A DNA stretch of 17,885 nt from Patescibacteria group bacterium. Lineage in GTDB: Bacteria > Patescibacteriota > Microgenomatia > Daviesbacterales > UBA10151. A program made the translations under genes and the position numbers. Shown here in pieces: positions 7,101-12,996 of this stretch; position 1 is the first letter of the stretch; each line of letters starts with the position of its first letter. The notes under the pieces are model-generated. The model did not search any database, had not been told where the DNA came from, and saw only the letters and a list, made by a program, of their open reading frames with translations. The DNA is taken from contig JAHIUE010000050.1 of the NCBI GenBank assembly GCA_018817205.1, positions 1 through 17,885 on the forward strand, given 5' to 3'.

Positions 7101-8087
7101 TTAAGTATCCCATATCCTATCCTTCTTGTCAAGTCTCCTTCTTTCCCATAAAAAGCGGGCAAAATTACCTTTTGGTGATATTGACTTAAATCTCCTTAAA
7201 CCTAAACCTGCCGGCACCAGCCCGAATAAAGACCATACCAGCAAAGGTGTTCCTGTTTTAGGTAATTGCGTGATATTGGTTCTTGCAGGTGGATCTTGTA
7301 TGCGATCCCCATGACTCCTGCGGTTCCTATGATCCGCACGATCCGTACGATCTGCAATTGAACTTGTACTGCAACAAGGTGTTGGTGTAGGTGTAGCAGG
7401 CACTGCTGCAATAACATACTCGTCTGAATTACATCGGTCAGATTGGCCTTGGTTGTCTATTACATAAGCAGTGGTTGTATAGGTACCTTCTTTTGTATAT
7501 AAATGAGTCATGGTATTTGAAGTAAAATTCCTGTCTCCTTTTCCGTCATTAAAATTAAAATAATAATAGAGCACCCCTTGAGTATTTTGGGTGGTGACAG
7601 TGGCAGTCACGTTCATGCCATATGAATATGCGCTGACAAAACAGGTAGGCTTATTCACCGGAGTCGGTATAGGTGTAATAGTCGGTGTAGGAGTTGGTGT
7701 TGGAGTAACAGAGGCTATATCATAAGAGGCAGTACAGTGATTGGAAGTCCTACCCTGATCATCAGTAACATAAGCATAAACATCATAATGACCGGGGGAA
7801 CTATACTGATAAGATAAACTATTGGTTGATGTACCCTGTTCGGCGCCTGTATTACTGCCAAAAAAGAAATAATAATGAAAAATTGGGCTGCTAACCGGAC
7901 TGTGAGCAGAAACAGTTAAAGTAACATTAAGCTCATTTATGGTAGCAGTCAAATTGTCACAGACAGGATCCGAAGTGGTTTGAGCTAAGCTGGGTTTGAT
8001 AGTTACAGGAATTATAAACAATAAACCTAATATTCCAAATAAAAAACTCTTTAAAAAATGGATAATATATTGTTTAGATTTATTCAT
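7101..8087 (-). CDS. Secreted two-domain PKD-like surface protein with C-terminal LPKTG signal
   Basis: 328 residues. The N-terminal signal peptide has a hydrophobic core at about 15-30 ending near SLAQ. Two Ig/PKD-like domains follow at about 42-126 and 147-228, each with a closing strand pattern (SSPGHYDVYAYVTDDQGRTS and TKEGTYTTTAYVIDNQGQSD) and a Cys pair. They are joined by a Thr-Pro linker. A low-complexity Arg/Asp-rich stretch at about 243-262 is encoded by a second type of 9-bp repeat. The C-terminus has LPKTG (275-279), a membrane segment, and a tail of about 30 residues (SISPKGN, LWERRR). The tail is nearly the same as in the next gene upstream. The protein is likely anchored at the cell surface by a sortase-type system or by its membrane segment; the ligand is unknown. 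A TATAAT box ends 9 nt before the ATG. Confidence 0.8.
   Translation of the reverse strand: MNKSKQYIIHFLKSFLFGILGLLFIIPVTIKPSLAQTTSDPVCDNLTATINELNVTLTVSAHSPVSSPIFHYYFFFGSNTGAEQGTSTNSLSYQYSSPGHYDVYAYVTDDQGRTSNHCTASYDIASVTPTPTPTPTITPIPTPVNKPTCFVSAYSYGMNVTATVTTQNTQGVLYYYFNFNDGKGDRNFTSNTMTHLYTKEGTYTTTAYVIDNQGQSDRCNSDEYVIAAVPATPTPTPCCSTSSIADRTDRADHRNRRSHGDRIQDPPARTNITQLPKTGTPLLVWSLFGLVPAGLGLRRFKSISPKGNFARFLWERRRLDKKDRIWDT
7304..7357. repeat. Variant 9-bp repeat (6 units) inside the PKD/LPKTG gene
   Basis: Units GATCCCCAT, GACTCCTGC, GGTTCCTAT, GATCCGCAC, GATCCGTAC and GATCTGCAA are in phase. The consensus (about GATCCGYAY) differs from the main 9-bp repeat but has the same period. They encode the Asp/Arg-rich linker between the second PKD-like domain and LPKTG. 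Confidence 0.65.
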
Positions 8088-8096
8088 CTTTGCAGT

Positions 8097-8102
8097 ATTA
8101 TA
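8097..8102 (-). promoter_or_regulatory. -10 box of the PKD/LPKTG gene
   Basis: TATAAT on the minus strand, 9 nt before the ATG at 8087. No good -35 is seen. Transcription would start at or within a few bases of the start codon, giving a leaderless or nearly leaderless mRNA. Confidence 0.55.
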
Positions 8103-8132
8103 CTATATCAAACTAATAATAAGTATAGATAA

Positions 8133-8957
8133 TTATTCTTTCTGTAAAAATTGTCTTTTCTCCCATAAATACCGGCCAATGTTGCCATTGGGGGAAATTG
8201 ATCTAAACTTCCTTAAGCCTAAACCTGCAGGTATTAACCCGGGTAAAAACCATAAGGCTAAGGGAGGGCCTGTTTTAGGTAACCGAGCGACTGTGCTTGG
8301 AGGAGCCGAAGCAACAACAACCGTTGTAGTGCCGGGAGAAGATGGCGTTGATGTGGAAGGACTGCCGGATGAAGGTACAGGAGTTGGGGTTAGAGTTGGA
8401 GTTGGGGTTGGAGTTGGAGTTGGAGTTGGAGTTGGGGTGACGTCGGGAGGAAGAGTAGGTATTGGGGTGGGGGTAGTTGTAACTGCAGGCGGGTAATAAC
8501 CACCGCCGGGGCCAGGACCGGGAGGATAATAAACTCCCAGCCATGGAGTCGGTGTTGGAGGCACAGGTGTTGAAGTTGGAGGCGGAGGCGGAGGTGGAAC
8601 CGGAGGCACAGGTGTTGAAGTTGGAGGCGGAGGCGGAGGTGGAACCGGAGGCGTATTGCCACATTGGCCAATAATTTCACCCATATCAGTACACTCCCAA
8701 TAATATTCACAGTCCCAGTCAACCCTTCTGTAAACATAGATGGTATGACTTCCGGGGTAAGTTACACCATTGCAGGTTCCCCCGCATTGCGGATACTCAG
8801 TTGGAGAAAGAGTACACCCCTGGATAGCATAAACTTCATTAGTATTTTGGGAAATAAATACTTTTAAGCCATAAAGAAGTACTAAAAGCGAAGCGCTGTT
8901 TACGATAAGATATAGTAAGATTTTATACTTTACCACTGCTCGATAAAGATTTTTCAT
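8133..8957 (-). CDS. Proline-rich surface protein with Cys-rich N-terminal domain and C-terminal LPKTG signal
   Basis: 274 residues. A signal/membrane segment at about 12-30 is followed by a small extracellular domain at about 45-100 with six cysteines (C48, C58, C62, C83, C89, C99), suggesting disulphides. The rest is low complexity. Two copies of a 15-residue Pro-rich unit (PPVPPPPPPPTSTPV) lie at about 103-133, then a Gly/Tyr/Pro-rich patch, then a Thr-Pro run at about 170-193. The end is LPKTG (226-230), a hydrophobic segment, and a basic tail with SISPNGN and LWEKRQ, paralogous to the tail of the downstream gene. It is probably a cell-surface stalk carrying a small Cys-rich head. The start lies 9 nt after the stop of the lipoprotein gene, so the two are likely co-transcribed. 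No database family is recognised for the head domain. Confidence 0.75.
   Translation of the reverse strand: MKNLYRAVVKYKILLYLIVNSASLLVLLYGLKVFISQNTNEVYAIQGCTLSPTEYPQCGGTCNGVTYPGSHTIYVYRRVDWDCEYYWECTDMGEIIGQCGNTPPVPPPPPPPTSTPVPPVPPPPPPPTSTPVPPTPTPWLGVYYPPGPGPGGGYYPPAVTTTPTPIPTLPPDVTPTPTPTPTPTPTPTLTPTPVPSSGSPSTSTPSSPGTTTVVVASAPPSTVARLPKTGPPLALWFLPGLIPAGLGLRKFRSISPNGNIGRYLWEKRQFLQKE
8386..8440. repeat. Simple repeat coding for a Thr-Pro run
   Basis: Near-perfect GTTGGA/GTTGGG hexamers on the plus strand (encoding T-P on the minus strand). This is a slippage-prone microsatellite that could vary the stalk length of the LPKTG protein. Confidence 0.7.
8557..8646. repeat. 45-bp direct tandem repeat (2 copies) in the Pro-rich gene
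   Basis: Positions 8557-8601 and 8602-8646 are identical apart from any base I may have misread. They encode two 15-residue Pro-rich units. Confidence 0.8.
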
Positions 8958-8966
8958 AAATTTGAT

Positions 8967-10052
8967 TTAATTGAATGCACCTTGAGTCATCTGATTAATT
9001 ATTCCTTCATTCGGATTAGAAAAAACAAGCATTGCTGCAATTCTTGGATCTTCGCTAACAGGAAATACAGTCCCTGAAGGATAATCTGCCTCTTGGTCAG
9101 GATGAACAACACGGTAAGCATCCCTAGGGCTATACATTGGAACTTTTATATTTCCTCTGCCATTATTAGTAACACAAAGCAATCCTTCTTCCCGATGAAC
9201 ACCCCAAACTACTCCGGTTTGAAATCCTATTTCGCGATTTTGCCTTAGAATTACAAATGGTTTTCCATAATTAATCAAATCGCTTATTAAGCCTTCCATT
9301 CCGTTTGCAGGTCTATAATATTTATACTGTGAGTACATAAGAACCAATGCTTCTCTACCAACAGCAGTTTCGGGATCTTCTATTCCCAGAGAGAAAGCCC
9401 CATTCAAAACATCGCAATAACCCGAGGAATGTTCATATGGCGGCAAAAGCGGTACTTCTGGTTTTCGAAGATCCGGGAGATCTCCGGGCTGGGGATTTCT
9501 ATCCGGATTAAAATAATAATTATAGTACCAGTTTGCATATCTCTTTGCCTGCACACAAAACTGGCTACCAGTCAATCTATCATGAATATCTGCAGCACCA
9601 CCCTTTTCATACATAGTATGATCATTTTTTGCTTCTGCTACATGTTGAAAAATCGGGAAAAACTGTTCTGACTGTGCTGGCTCGAACGGAGCAAGTTTCC
9701 ACCCTTGAGTTTGTAGGGTTTCCCTTGCAGAAGAAAGTACAGGGGTTTCGGTTGGAAAAGGAGTTGGGCTTGGTTCAAAAGTTGGAGTTGAGGTTGGTAC
9801 AGGGGTTTCGGTTGGAAAAGGAGTTGGGCTTGGTTCAAAAGTTGGAGTTGAGGTTGGTACAGGGGTCTTAGTAGATTCAGGAGTCTTGGTAGCAGTAGCA
9901 AGGGCTTTTGCTGAAGCCGGAGTGGCAGTTGGCAGTTGAGTTTCTACTGCCGGGAAGGTTGCATTTGTTTCAGCACCCTGGCAACCTACAGATGCAAGTA
10001 CGACAAGGAGAGGAGGAGCCAAGCAACGCATTCTTTCAATTTCATTACGCAT
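8967..10052 (-). CDS. Predicted lipoprotein with duplicated Thr-Pro stalk and a globular domain of unknown function
   Basis: 361 residues. The N-terminus is hydrophobic (PPLLVVLASVGC) with a lipobox-like Cys at 24, although Ser at -3 is not ideal. Residues about 35-105 are a disordered Thr/Pro-rich stalk containing two identical 20-residue units (VPTSTPTFEPSPTPFPTETP). Residues about 110-361 are globular and contain SQFCVQAKRYANWYY, GKPFVILR, TGVVWGVHREEGLLCVTNNGRG. The order Gln163-Cys166, His285, Asn295 could be a papain/C39-like cysteine peptidase arrangement, but this is a weak guess from spacing only. ATG at 10052; a second ATG seven codons later is also possible. It heads a likely two-gene unit with the Pro-rich LPKTG gene. 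Lipidation and surface display are inferred; enzymatic function is not established. Confidence 0.65.
   Translation of the reverse strand: MRNEIERMRCLAPPLLVVLASVGCQGAETNATFPAVETQLPTATPASAKALATATKTPESTKTPVPTSTPTFEPSPTPFPTETPVPTSTPTFEPSPTPFPTETPVLSSARETLQTQGWKLAPFEPAQSEQFFPIFQHVAEAKNDHTMYEKGGAADIHDRLTGSQFCVQAKRYANWYYNYYFNPDRNPQPGDLPDLRKPEVPLLPPYEHSSGYCDVLNGAFSLGIEDPETAVGREALVLMYSQYKYYRPANGMEGLISDLINYGKPFVILRQNREIGFQTGVVWGVHREEGLLCVTNNGRGNIKVPMYSPRDAYRVVHPDQEADYPSGTVFPVSEDPRIAAMLVFSNPNEGIINQMTQGAFN
9737..9866. repeat. 60-bp perfect tandem repeat (about 2.2 copies)
   Basis: 9737-9796 and 9797-9856 are identical base for base, and the first 10 bases recur at 9857-9866. It keeps the reading frame (20 codons) and lies in the stalk of the lipoprotein. 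Perfect identity suggests recent duplication. Confidence 0.9.
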
Positions 10053-10065
10053 GATAATCTCTATT

Positions 10066-10104
10066 GATAGTCACTATCGGGAATTGATCCCTGCCCTAGA
10101 TCAA
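10066..10104. promoter_or_regulatory. Inverted repeats upstream of the lipoprotein gene
   Basis: A palindrome GATAGT-C-ACTATC (10066-10078) and a spaced inverted repeat TTGATC-N9-GATCAA (10084-10104) lie just upstream of the lipoprotein start. They could be operators. No regulator gene is visible in the window. Confidence 0.3.
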
Positions 10105-10176
10105 CCCCCGATACAAACTACCAATTTTGAGTAGCTATTGTGTCCATTTTTTTAAAATCCAAGCTATTTTGGGGTA

Positions 10177-10211
10177 TTGACAACCCCCTAAAATTTGCTC
10201 TACTCTATAAT
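10177..10211 (+). promoter_or_regulatory. Possible promoter of the candidate small RNA
   Basis: TTGACA (10177-10182) and TATAAT (10206-10211) are both perfect, but the spacer is 23 nt, longer than the usual 17. Alternatively TACTCT (10201-10206) with an 18-nt spacer could be the -10. The -10 alone may suffice. Confidence 0.35.
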
Positions 10212-10216
10212 TCAGA

Positions 10217-10307
10217 AAGCAACTTCTATCTGCTCTTGAAGTTGTTTTCGAAATTAACAAAAGGGCATTGCTATTCGAGTCCGTCTGCGGTAGTAATGCT
10301 CTTTTTT
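10217..10307 (+). ncRNA. Candidate small structured RNA
   Basis: No plausible ORF. Two stable hairpins follow the TATAAT box. The first is AGCAACTTC/GAAGTTGTT (10218-10226 with 10238-10246). The second is AAGGGCATTGCT/AGTAATGCTCTT (10261-10272 with 10292-10303), with loop motif GTCCGTCTGC and a T-run. The layout promoter, stem-loop, stem-loop plus T-run resembles a bacterial sRNA of about 90 nt. I do not recognise the family. It points towards a convergent small gene whose terminator carries the same loop sequence. Confidence 0.4.
10261..10307 (+). terminator. Rho-independent terminator (plus strand) with GTCCGTCTGC loop
   Basis: A 12-bp stem (10261-10272 with 10292-10303) is followed by a T-run through 10307. 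The loop includes GTCCGTCTGC at 10279-10288. Confidence 0.7.
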
Positions 10308-10312
10308 ATGTA

Positions 10313-10357
10313 AAAAAAGACTCCTTGGTCCGTCTGCCTCCAAGGAATCCTTTTTTT
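10313..10357 (-). terminator. Rho-independent terminator of the small ORF (probably bidirectional)
   Basis: The core stem TCCTTGG/CCAAGGA (10322-10328 with 10340-10346) is flanked by an A7 run on one side and a T7 run on the other, so it can work in both directions. The loop contains GTCCGTCTGC (10328-10337, plus strand), the same 10-mer as in the neighbouring terminator. The small-ORF stop codon overlaps its edge. Confidence 0.75.
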
Positions 10358-10493
10358 AACCGCGAACCATCAGTATTAACTTCTGGTCTGCTTCTTGTAA
10401 AATCTTTTTCACCTGTTCCGCTACAGTATCGGTTCTTCTAACTCTAACCCTTTTATCTCTACTGGAACTGGTCGCCCACAACCTTGTCAACAT
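10356..10493 (-). CDS. Small basic protein, 45 aa, unknown function
   Basis: ATG at 10493 to TAA at 10356-10358. The product starts MLTRLWATSSSRDKRVRVRR, continues with a predicted amphipathic helix (TVAEQVKKILQEADQKLIL), and ends MVRG. It is strongly basic, which fits a nucleic-acid- or membrane-associated small protein, but no family is recognised. Support for a real transcript is good: a TTGACA-N17-TAATGT promoter lies directly upstream, and a strong terminator begins at the stop codon. The ATG is only 9 nt after the -10 box, so the mRNA would be leaderless or nearly so. The alternative is that the transcript is a non-coding RNA of about 180 nt and the ORF is fortuitous. Confidence 0.55.
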   Translation of the reverse strand: MLTRLWATSSSRDKRVRVRRTDTVAEQVKKILQEADQKLILMVRG

Positions 10494-10502
10494 AATATAT
10501 TT

Positions 10503-10531
10503 ACATTACCAGGAAAAAAACTATTTGTCAA
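10503..10531 (-). promoter_or_regulatory. Strong sigma70-type promoter for the 45-aa ORF
   Basis: On the minus strand, TTGACA (10531-10526), a 17-nt spacer, then TAATGT (10508-10503). The expected start point falls at about 10494-10497, at the ATG. The remaining stretch to 10684 shows another TTGACA (10621-10616) without a good -10, and I see nothing else in it. Confidence 0.7.
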
Positions 10532-10681
10532 GTTTTATGAAACCCATAGGTATTTTTACTCTTTATTTCCTTAGTCCCGTAGTTATCTAGAAGGGATATA
10601 CATACTAGTTTAGCTTGTCAAAACAATTAAAATAAAGGGTATACTTTTAGATATTCACAGAAATTCTAGGTATGTGGATAA

Positions 10682-10690
10682 GTCTTATTT
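10682..10690. repeat. Single 9-bp repeat unit at the PIN-TRAM gene stop codon
   Basis: GTCTTATTT, identical to the unit at the S1 gene stop. On the minus strand it reads AAATAAGAC and supplies the TAA, followed by TTATCC. It is a minimal, possibly decayed or incipient array. Confidence 0.5.
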
Positions 10691-11581
10691 TGCAAAAATC
10701 ATTCTGCCCGCAGGAGTTTGAATATTTTTAGTAACTTCAACCTTCAAGCTCTGACCTATTTTATCCGCCGCCTCTGTCACTACTACCATAGTGCCATCAG
10801 CCAAATACCCTACCCCCTGATCCTTATCTTTCCCCAGGTGAACAATCTTAATTTCCATGCTTTCCCCGGGCAAACTGACTGTTTTGACGCTATTTGCCAA
10901 GTCATTAACATTTAATATATTTATATTTGACACCTGAGCCAGTCTATTAAGATTAAAATCCGTGGTAATAACCCTGCCGTTTAAGCTTTTTGCCAGATTC
11001 AAAAGCTTTTCATCCACAGCCTTGCCATTTTGATCCTTGTCCCAAATTTCCACCTTTGTAAGTCTGACCTTTTTAAGTTCCTCTATAATCTCAAATCCGC
11101 GTCTTCCCCTGGCGCGCTTTAAGACATCCGACGAATCCGACACCTGCTGAAGTTCAGTCAAAACAAACTTAGGGATCAGGATAAGCCCCGAAACAAAACC
11201 GGTTTTAGCAACATCCAGGATTCTACCGTCAATGATGGCAGAAGTATCTAAAATTAAGGGCCTGGTAAGATTGACAGAGCCTATTTGTGGAACTGTCCCG
11301 GAGAAAGACGGATTAAAACGGGGAAATTTAGATATTTGGCTTGATACTTCAAAAGAAAGCCTGTGTATTACAAAATTAAACGTGGTCATGGTGACCTTTT
11401 TTAGAGATCTCGCAATTCCGGGGAAAACCATAAACCCTATTCCACCCGCGGCCAAAGTCAAAAGCGCCCTGATTAAAAATGAATATATTCCCTCTACAGG
11501 AGGGATGAGCTGGGAGTAAATTGCTGCCAGTGTTGCAAAGATAAACGCCACTATCAGGCGGAGAACTAGTTTTGTACGCAC
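10685..11581 (-). CDS. PIN-TRAM domain membrane protein (YacL-like putative RNase)
   Basis: 298 residues. Two membrane segments at about 6-24 and 33-55 are followed by a linker, then a PIN nuclease domain at about 108-230. The acidic residues expected for metal binding are visible: D112 in ILDTSAIIDGR, E143 in VLTEL, D190 and D208 in TTDFN. A C-terminal TRAM RNA-binding domain lies at about 235-296 (PGESMEIKIVHLGKDKDQGVGYL). This matches Bacillus YacL, usually somewhat longer, which is encoded near radA as it is here. It is likely a membrane-tethered RNase. The start is GTG at 11581, chosen because AGAAGGA lies 7 nt upstream; no better ATG exists. It follows radA by 79 nt. The stop TAA falls in a 9-bp repeat unit. 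Confidence 0.92.
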   Translation of the reverse strand: MRTKLVLRLIVAFIFATLAAIYSQLIPPVEGIYSFLIRALLTLAAGGIGFMVFPGIARSLKKVTMTTFNFVIHRLSFEVSSQISKFPRFNPSFSGTVPQIGSVNLTRPLILDTSAIIDGRILDVAKTGFVSGLILIPKFVLTELQQVSDSSDVLKRARGRRGFEIIEELKKVRLTKVEIWDKDQNGKAVDEKLLNLAKSLNGRVITTDFNLNRLAQVSNINILNVNDLANSVKTVSLPGESMEIKIVHLGKDKDQGVGYLADGTMVVVTEAADKIGQSLKVEVTKNIQTPAGRMIFAK

Positions 11582-11588
11582 AAATGAA

Positions 11589-11595
11589 TCCTTCT
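11589..11595 (-). promoter_or_regulatory. Ribosome binding site of the PIN-TRAM gene
   Basis: AGAAGGA on the minus strand, 7 nt before the GTG start. It is one of the few strong Shine-Dalgarno sequences in this window and fixes the non-ATG start. Confidence 0.75.
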
Positions 11596-11660
11596 GTAGA
11601 GAGAAATGAATCCAAAATGAAAACCCTCTACTAATAAGTAGTATGCCACAACTGATTTGT

Positions 11661-12983
11661 TTATTCCAGAGCCAATTTTACAGCTTGAGAAAGGTTTTTG
11701 GCAACTTGCAAAGATATGGCAGTGGTAAATCCTAACTTTTTTGCTTCAGATATTCTTTTATCAATCTGGCGGACAGCCCTTAGTTCCCCTAACAAACCAA
11801 CTTCACCAATTAAAACAGCATCTTTTAAAATAGCCTGCTCTTTAAATGAGGATACAATTGCCATACAAATTCCTAAATCTGCTGCAGGTTCATCTAGCTT
11901 TAGTCCGCCGGTCACATTCACAAATATATCCATATCATATAAAGGTAAACCTAATCTTTTTTGCAATACAGCAGCCAAAAGTTGCAATCTATTATTATCT
12001 ATACCATTCCCTATCCTTCTTGGCATAGGCAAACTGCTTTTTGTCACAATAGCTTGGATCTCTACAAGCAATGACCTGATACCAGTTAAAATAGCCGCCA
12101 CTGCAGAACCAGGTGCCTGTTGTTTTGTATCCAAAAATAACTTGGAAGGGTTTTTAACCTCAATCATGCCTTTATCTTCCATCTCAAACACTCCCACCTC
12201 GTCAGTCGGGCCAAACCTGTTTTTGGTTGACCGCAGAATCCTAAACATTGATGTTGGATCACCTTCCAAAGATAAAACCACATCTACAACATGTTCCAAA
12301 GTCTTTGGCCCTGCCAAATTTCCTTCTTTGGTGACATGACCAACCAGAAAAACTGGTATATTAAACAATTTTGCCAGTCTCTGCAGCCTGTGAGTGCACT
12401 CCCTAACTTGTCCGACCGAACCGGGGATAGATTCCAAATCGCCAGTTTCAAGAGTTTGGATTGAATCTACAATCACCAGATTGGAGTGACCTTGTGAAAA
12501 TATTTCCTGAATTTTCTCAATAATATTGTCGACATCGGTTTCATTTAAAACCGACAGAGGAAAGTTGGGTTTGATACGGTCTACCCTAAGCTTAATTTGC
12601 CTAGCAGATTCCTCACCGGAAACATAAAGAACATTTTTTAAATTCATTGCCAATTGCGTAAGAAGCGTTGACTTCCCGATCCCCGGATCTCCTGAAACCA
12701 AAACTAAAGACCCGGCCACAATTCCACCACCCAAAACCCTATCAAACTCATCAATATTAGTACTTATCCTCTTGTAATCTGTCTTTTGAATCTTTGATAA
12801 ATCTATTATCTCTGCTTGTTCTACTTTCCCCTTCACCCTTTCCCCTTGACCCTTTTCTATTGTCTCCACAAGGCAATTCCAGGAGTCACATTGAGGACAT
12901 TTGCCTAAATAAGTTGGAGAATGGTATCCGCACTGCTGACAAATATAATAGGACCGATGAGTCTTATTGGACTTATATGTCAT
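11661..12983 (-). CDS. radA: DNA repair protein RadA/Sms
   Basis: 440 residues, within the family's usual length of about 450. The N-terminal zinc finger is CxxC...CxxC (C15, C18, C29, C32). The RecA-like ATPase has Walker A GDPGIGKST (98-106) and Walker B-like LVIVDSIQT (169-177). The RadA-specific KNRFG motif is at 254-258, and a Lon-protease-like domain lies at about 285-440 (lacking protease function in this family). RadA promotes branch migration in recombination and repair. The first dozen residues (MTYKSNKTHRSY) precede the zinc finger and are written in the 9-bp repeat, start codon included. This replaces the short leader usual in the family. The ATG is 7 nt after the stop of the S1 gene, the same geometry as the gene pair at 1443/1451. 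The PIN-TRAM gene follows, as in Firmicutes. Confidence 0.97.
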   Translation of the reverse strand: MTYKSNKTHRSYYICQQCGYHSPTYLGKCPQCDSWNCLVETIEKGQGERVKGKVEQAEIIDLSKIQKTDYKRISTNIDEFDRVLGGGIVAGSLVLVSGDPGIGKSTLLTQLAMNLKNVLYVSGEESARQIKLRVDRIKPNFPLSVLNETDVDNIIEKIQEIFSQGHSNLVIVDSIQTLETGDLESIPGSVGQVRECTHRLQRLAKLFNIPVFLVGHVTKEGNLAGPKTLEHVVDVVLSLEGDPTSMFRILRSTKNRFGPTDEVGVFEMEDKGMIEVKNPSKLFLDTKQQAPGSAVAAILTGIRSLLVEIQAIVTKSSLPMPRRIGNGIDNNRLQLLAAVLQKRLGLPLYDMDIFVNVTGGLKLDEPAADLGICMAIVSSFKEQAILKDAVLIGEVGLLGELRAVRQIDKRISEAKKLGFTTAISLQVAKNLSQAVKLALE

Positions 12984-12996
12984 ATGGGTCTTATTT
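12952..12996. repeat. 9-bp repeat array (5 units) spanning S1 stop and radA start
   Basis: Units GACCGATGA, GTCTTATTG, GACTTATAT, GTCATATGG, GTCTTATTT. On the minus strand the array first supplies the TAA of the S1 gene (12991-12993), then the ATG (12983) and the N-terminal codons of radA. Confidence 0.88.

Noticed and set aside
8275..8737. Alternative minus-strand ORFs in the Pro-rich gene
   Set aside because: They are frame-shifted readings of simple repeats (Ser/Asn- or Leu/Gln-rich). Only the frame with signal peptide and LPKTG end makes sense.
10166..10194. Hairpin ATTTTGGGG/CCCCTAAAAT overlapping the TTGACA as a terminator
   Set aside because: It has no T-run and points into the promoter region; pairing may be chance in an AT-rich spacer.
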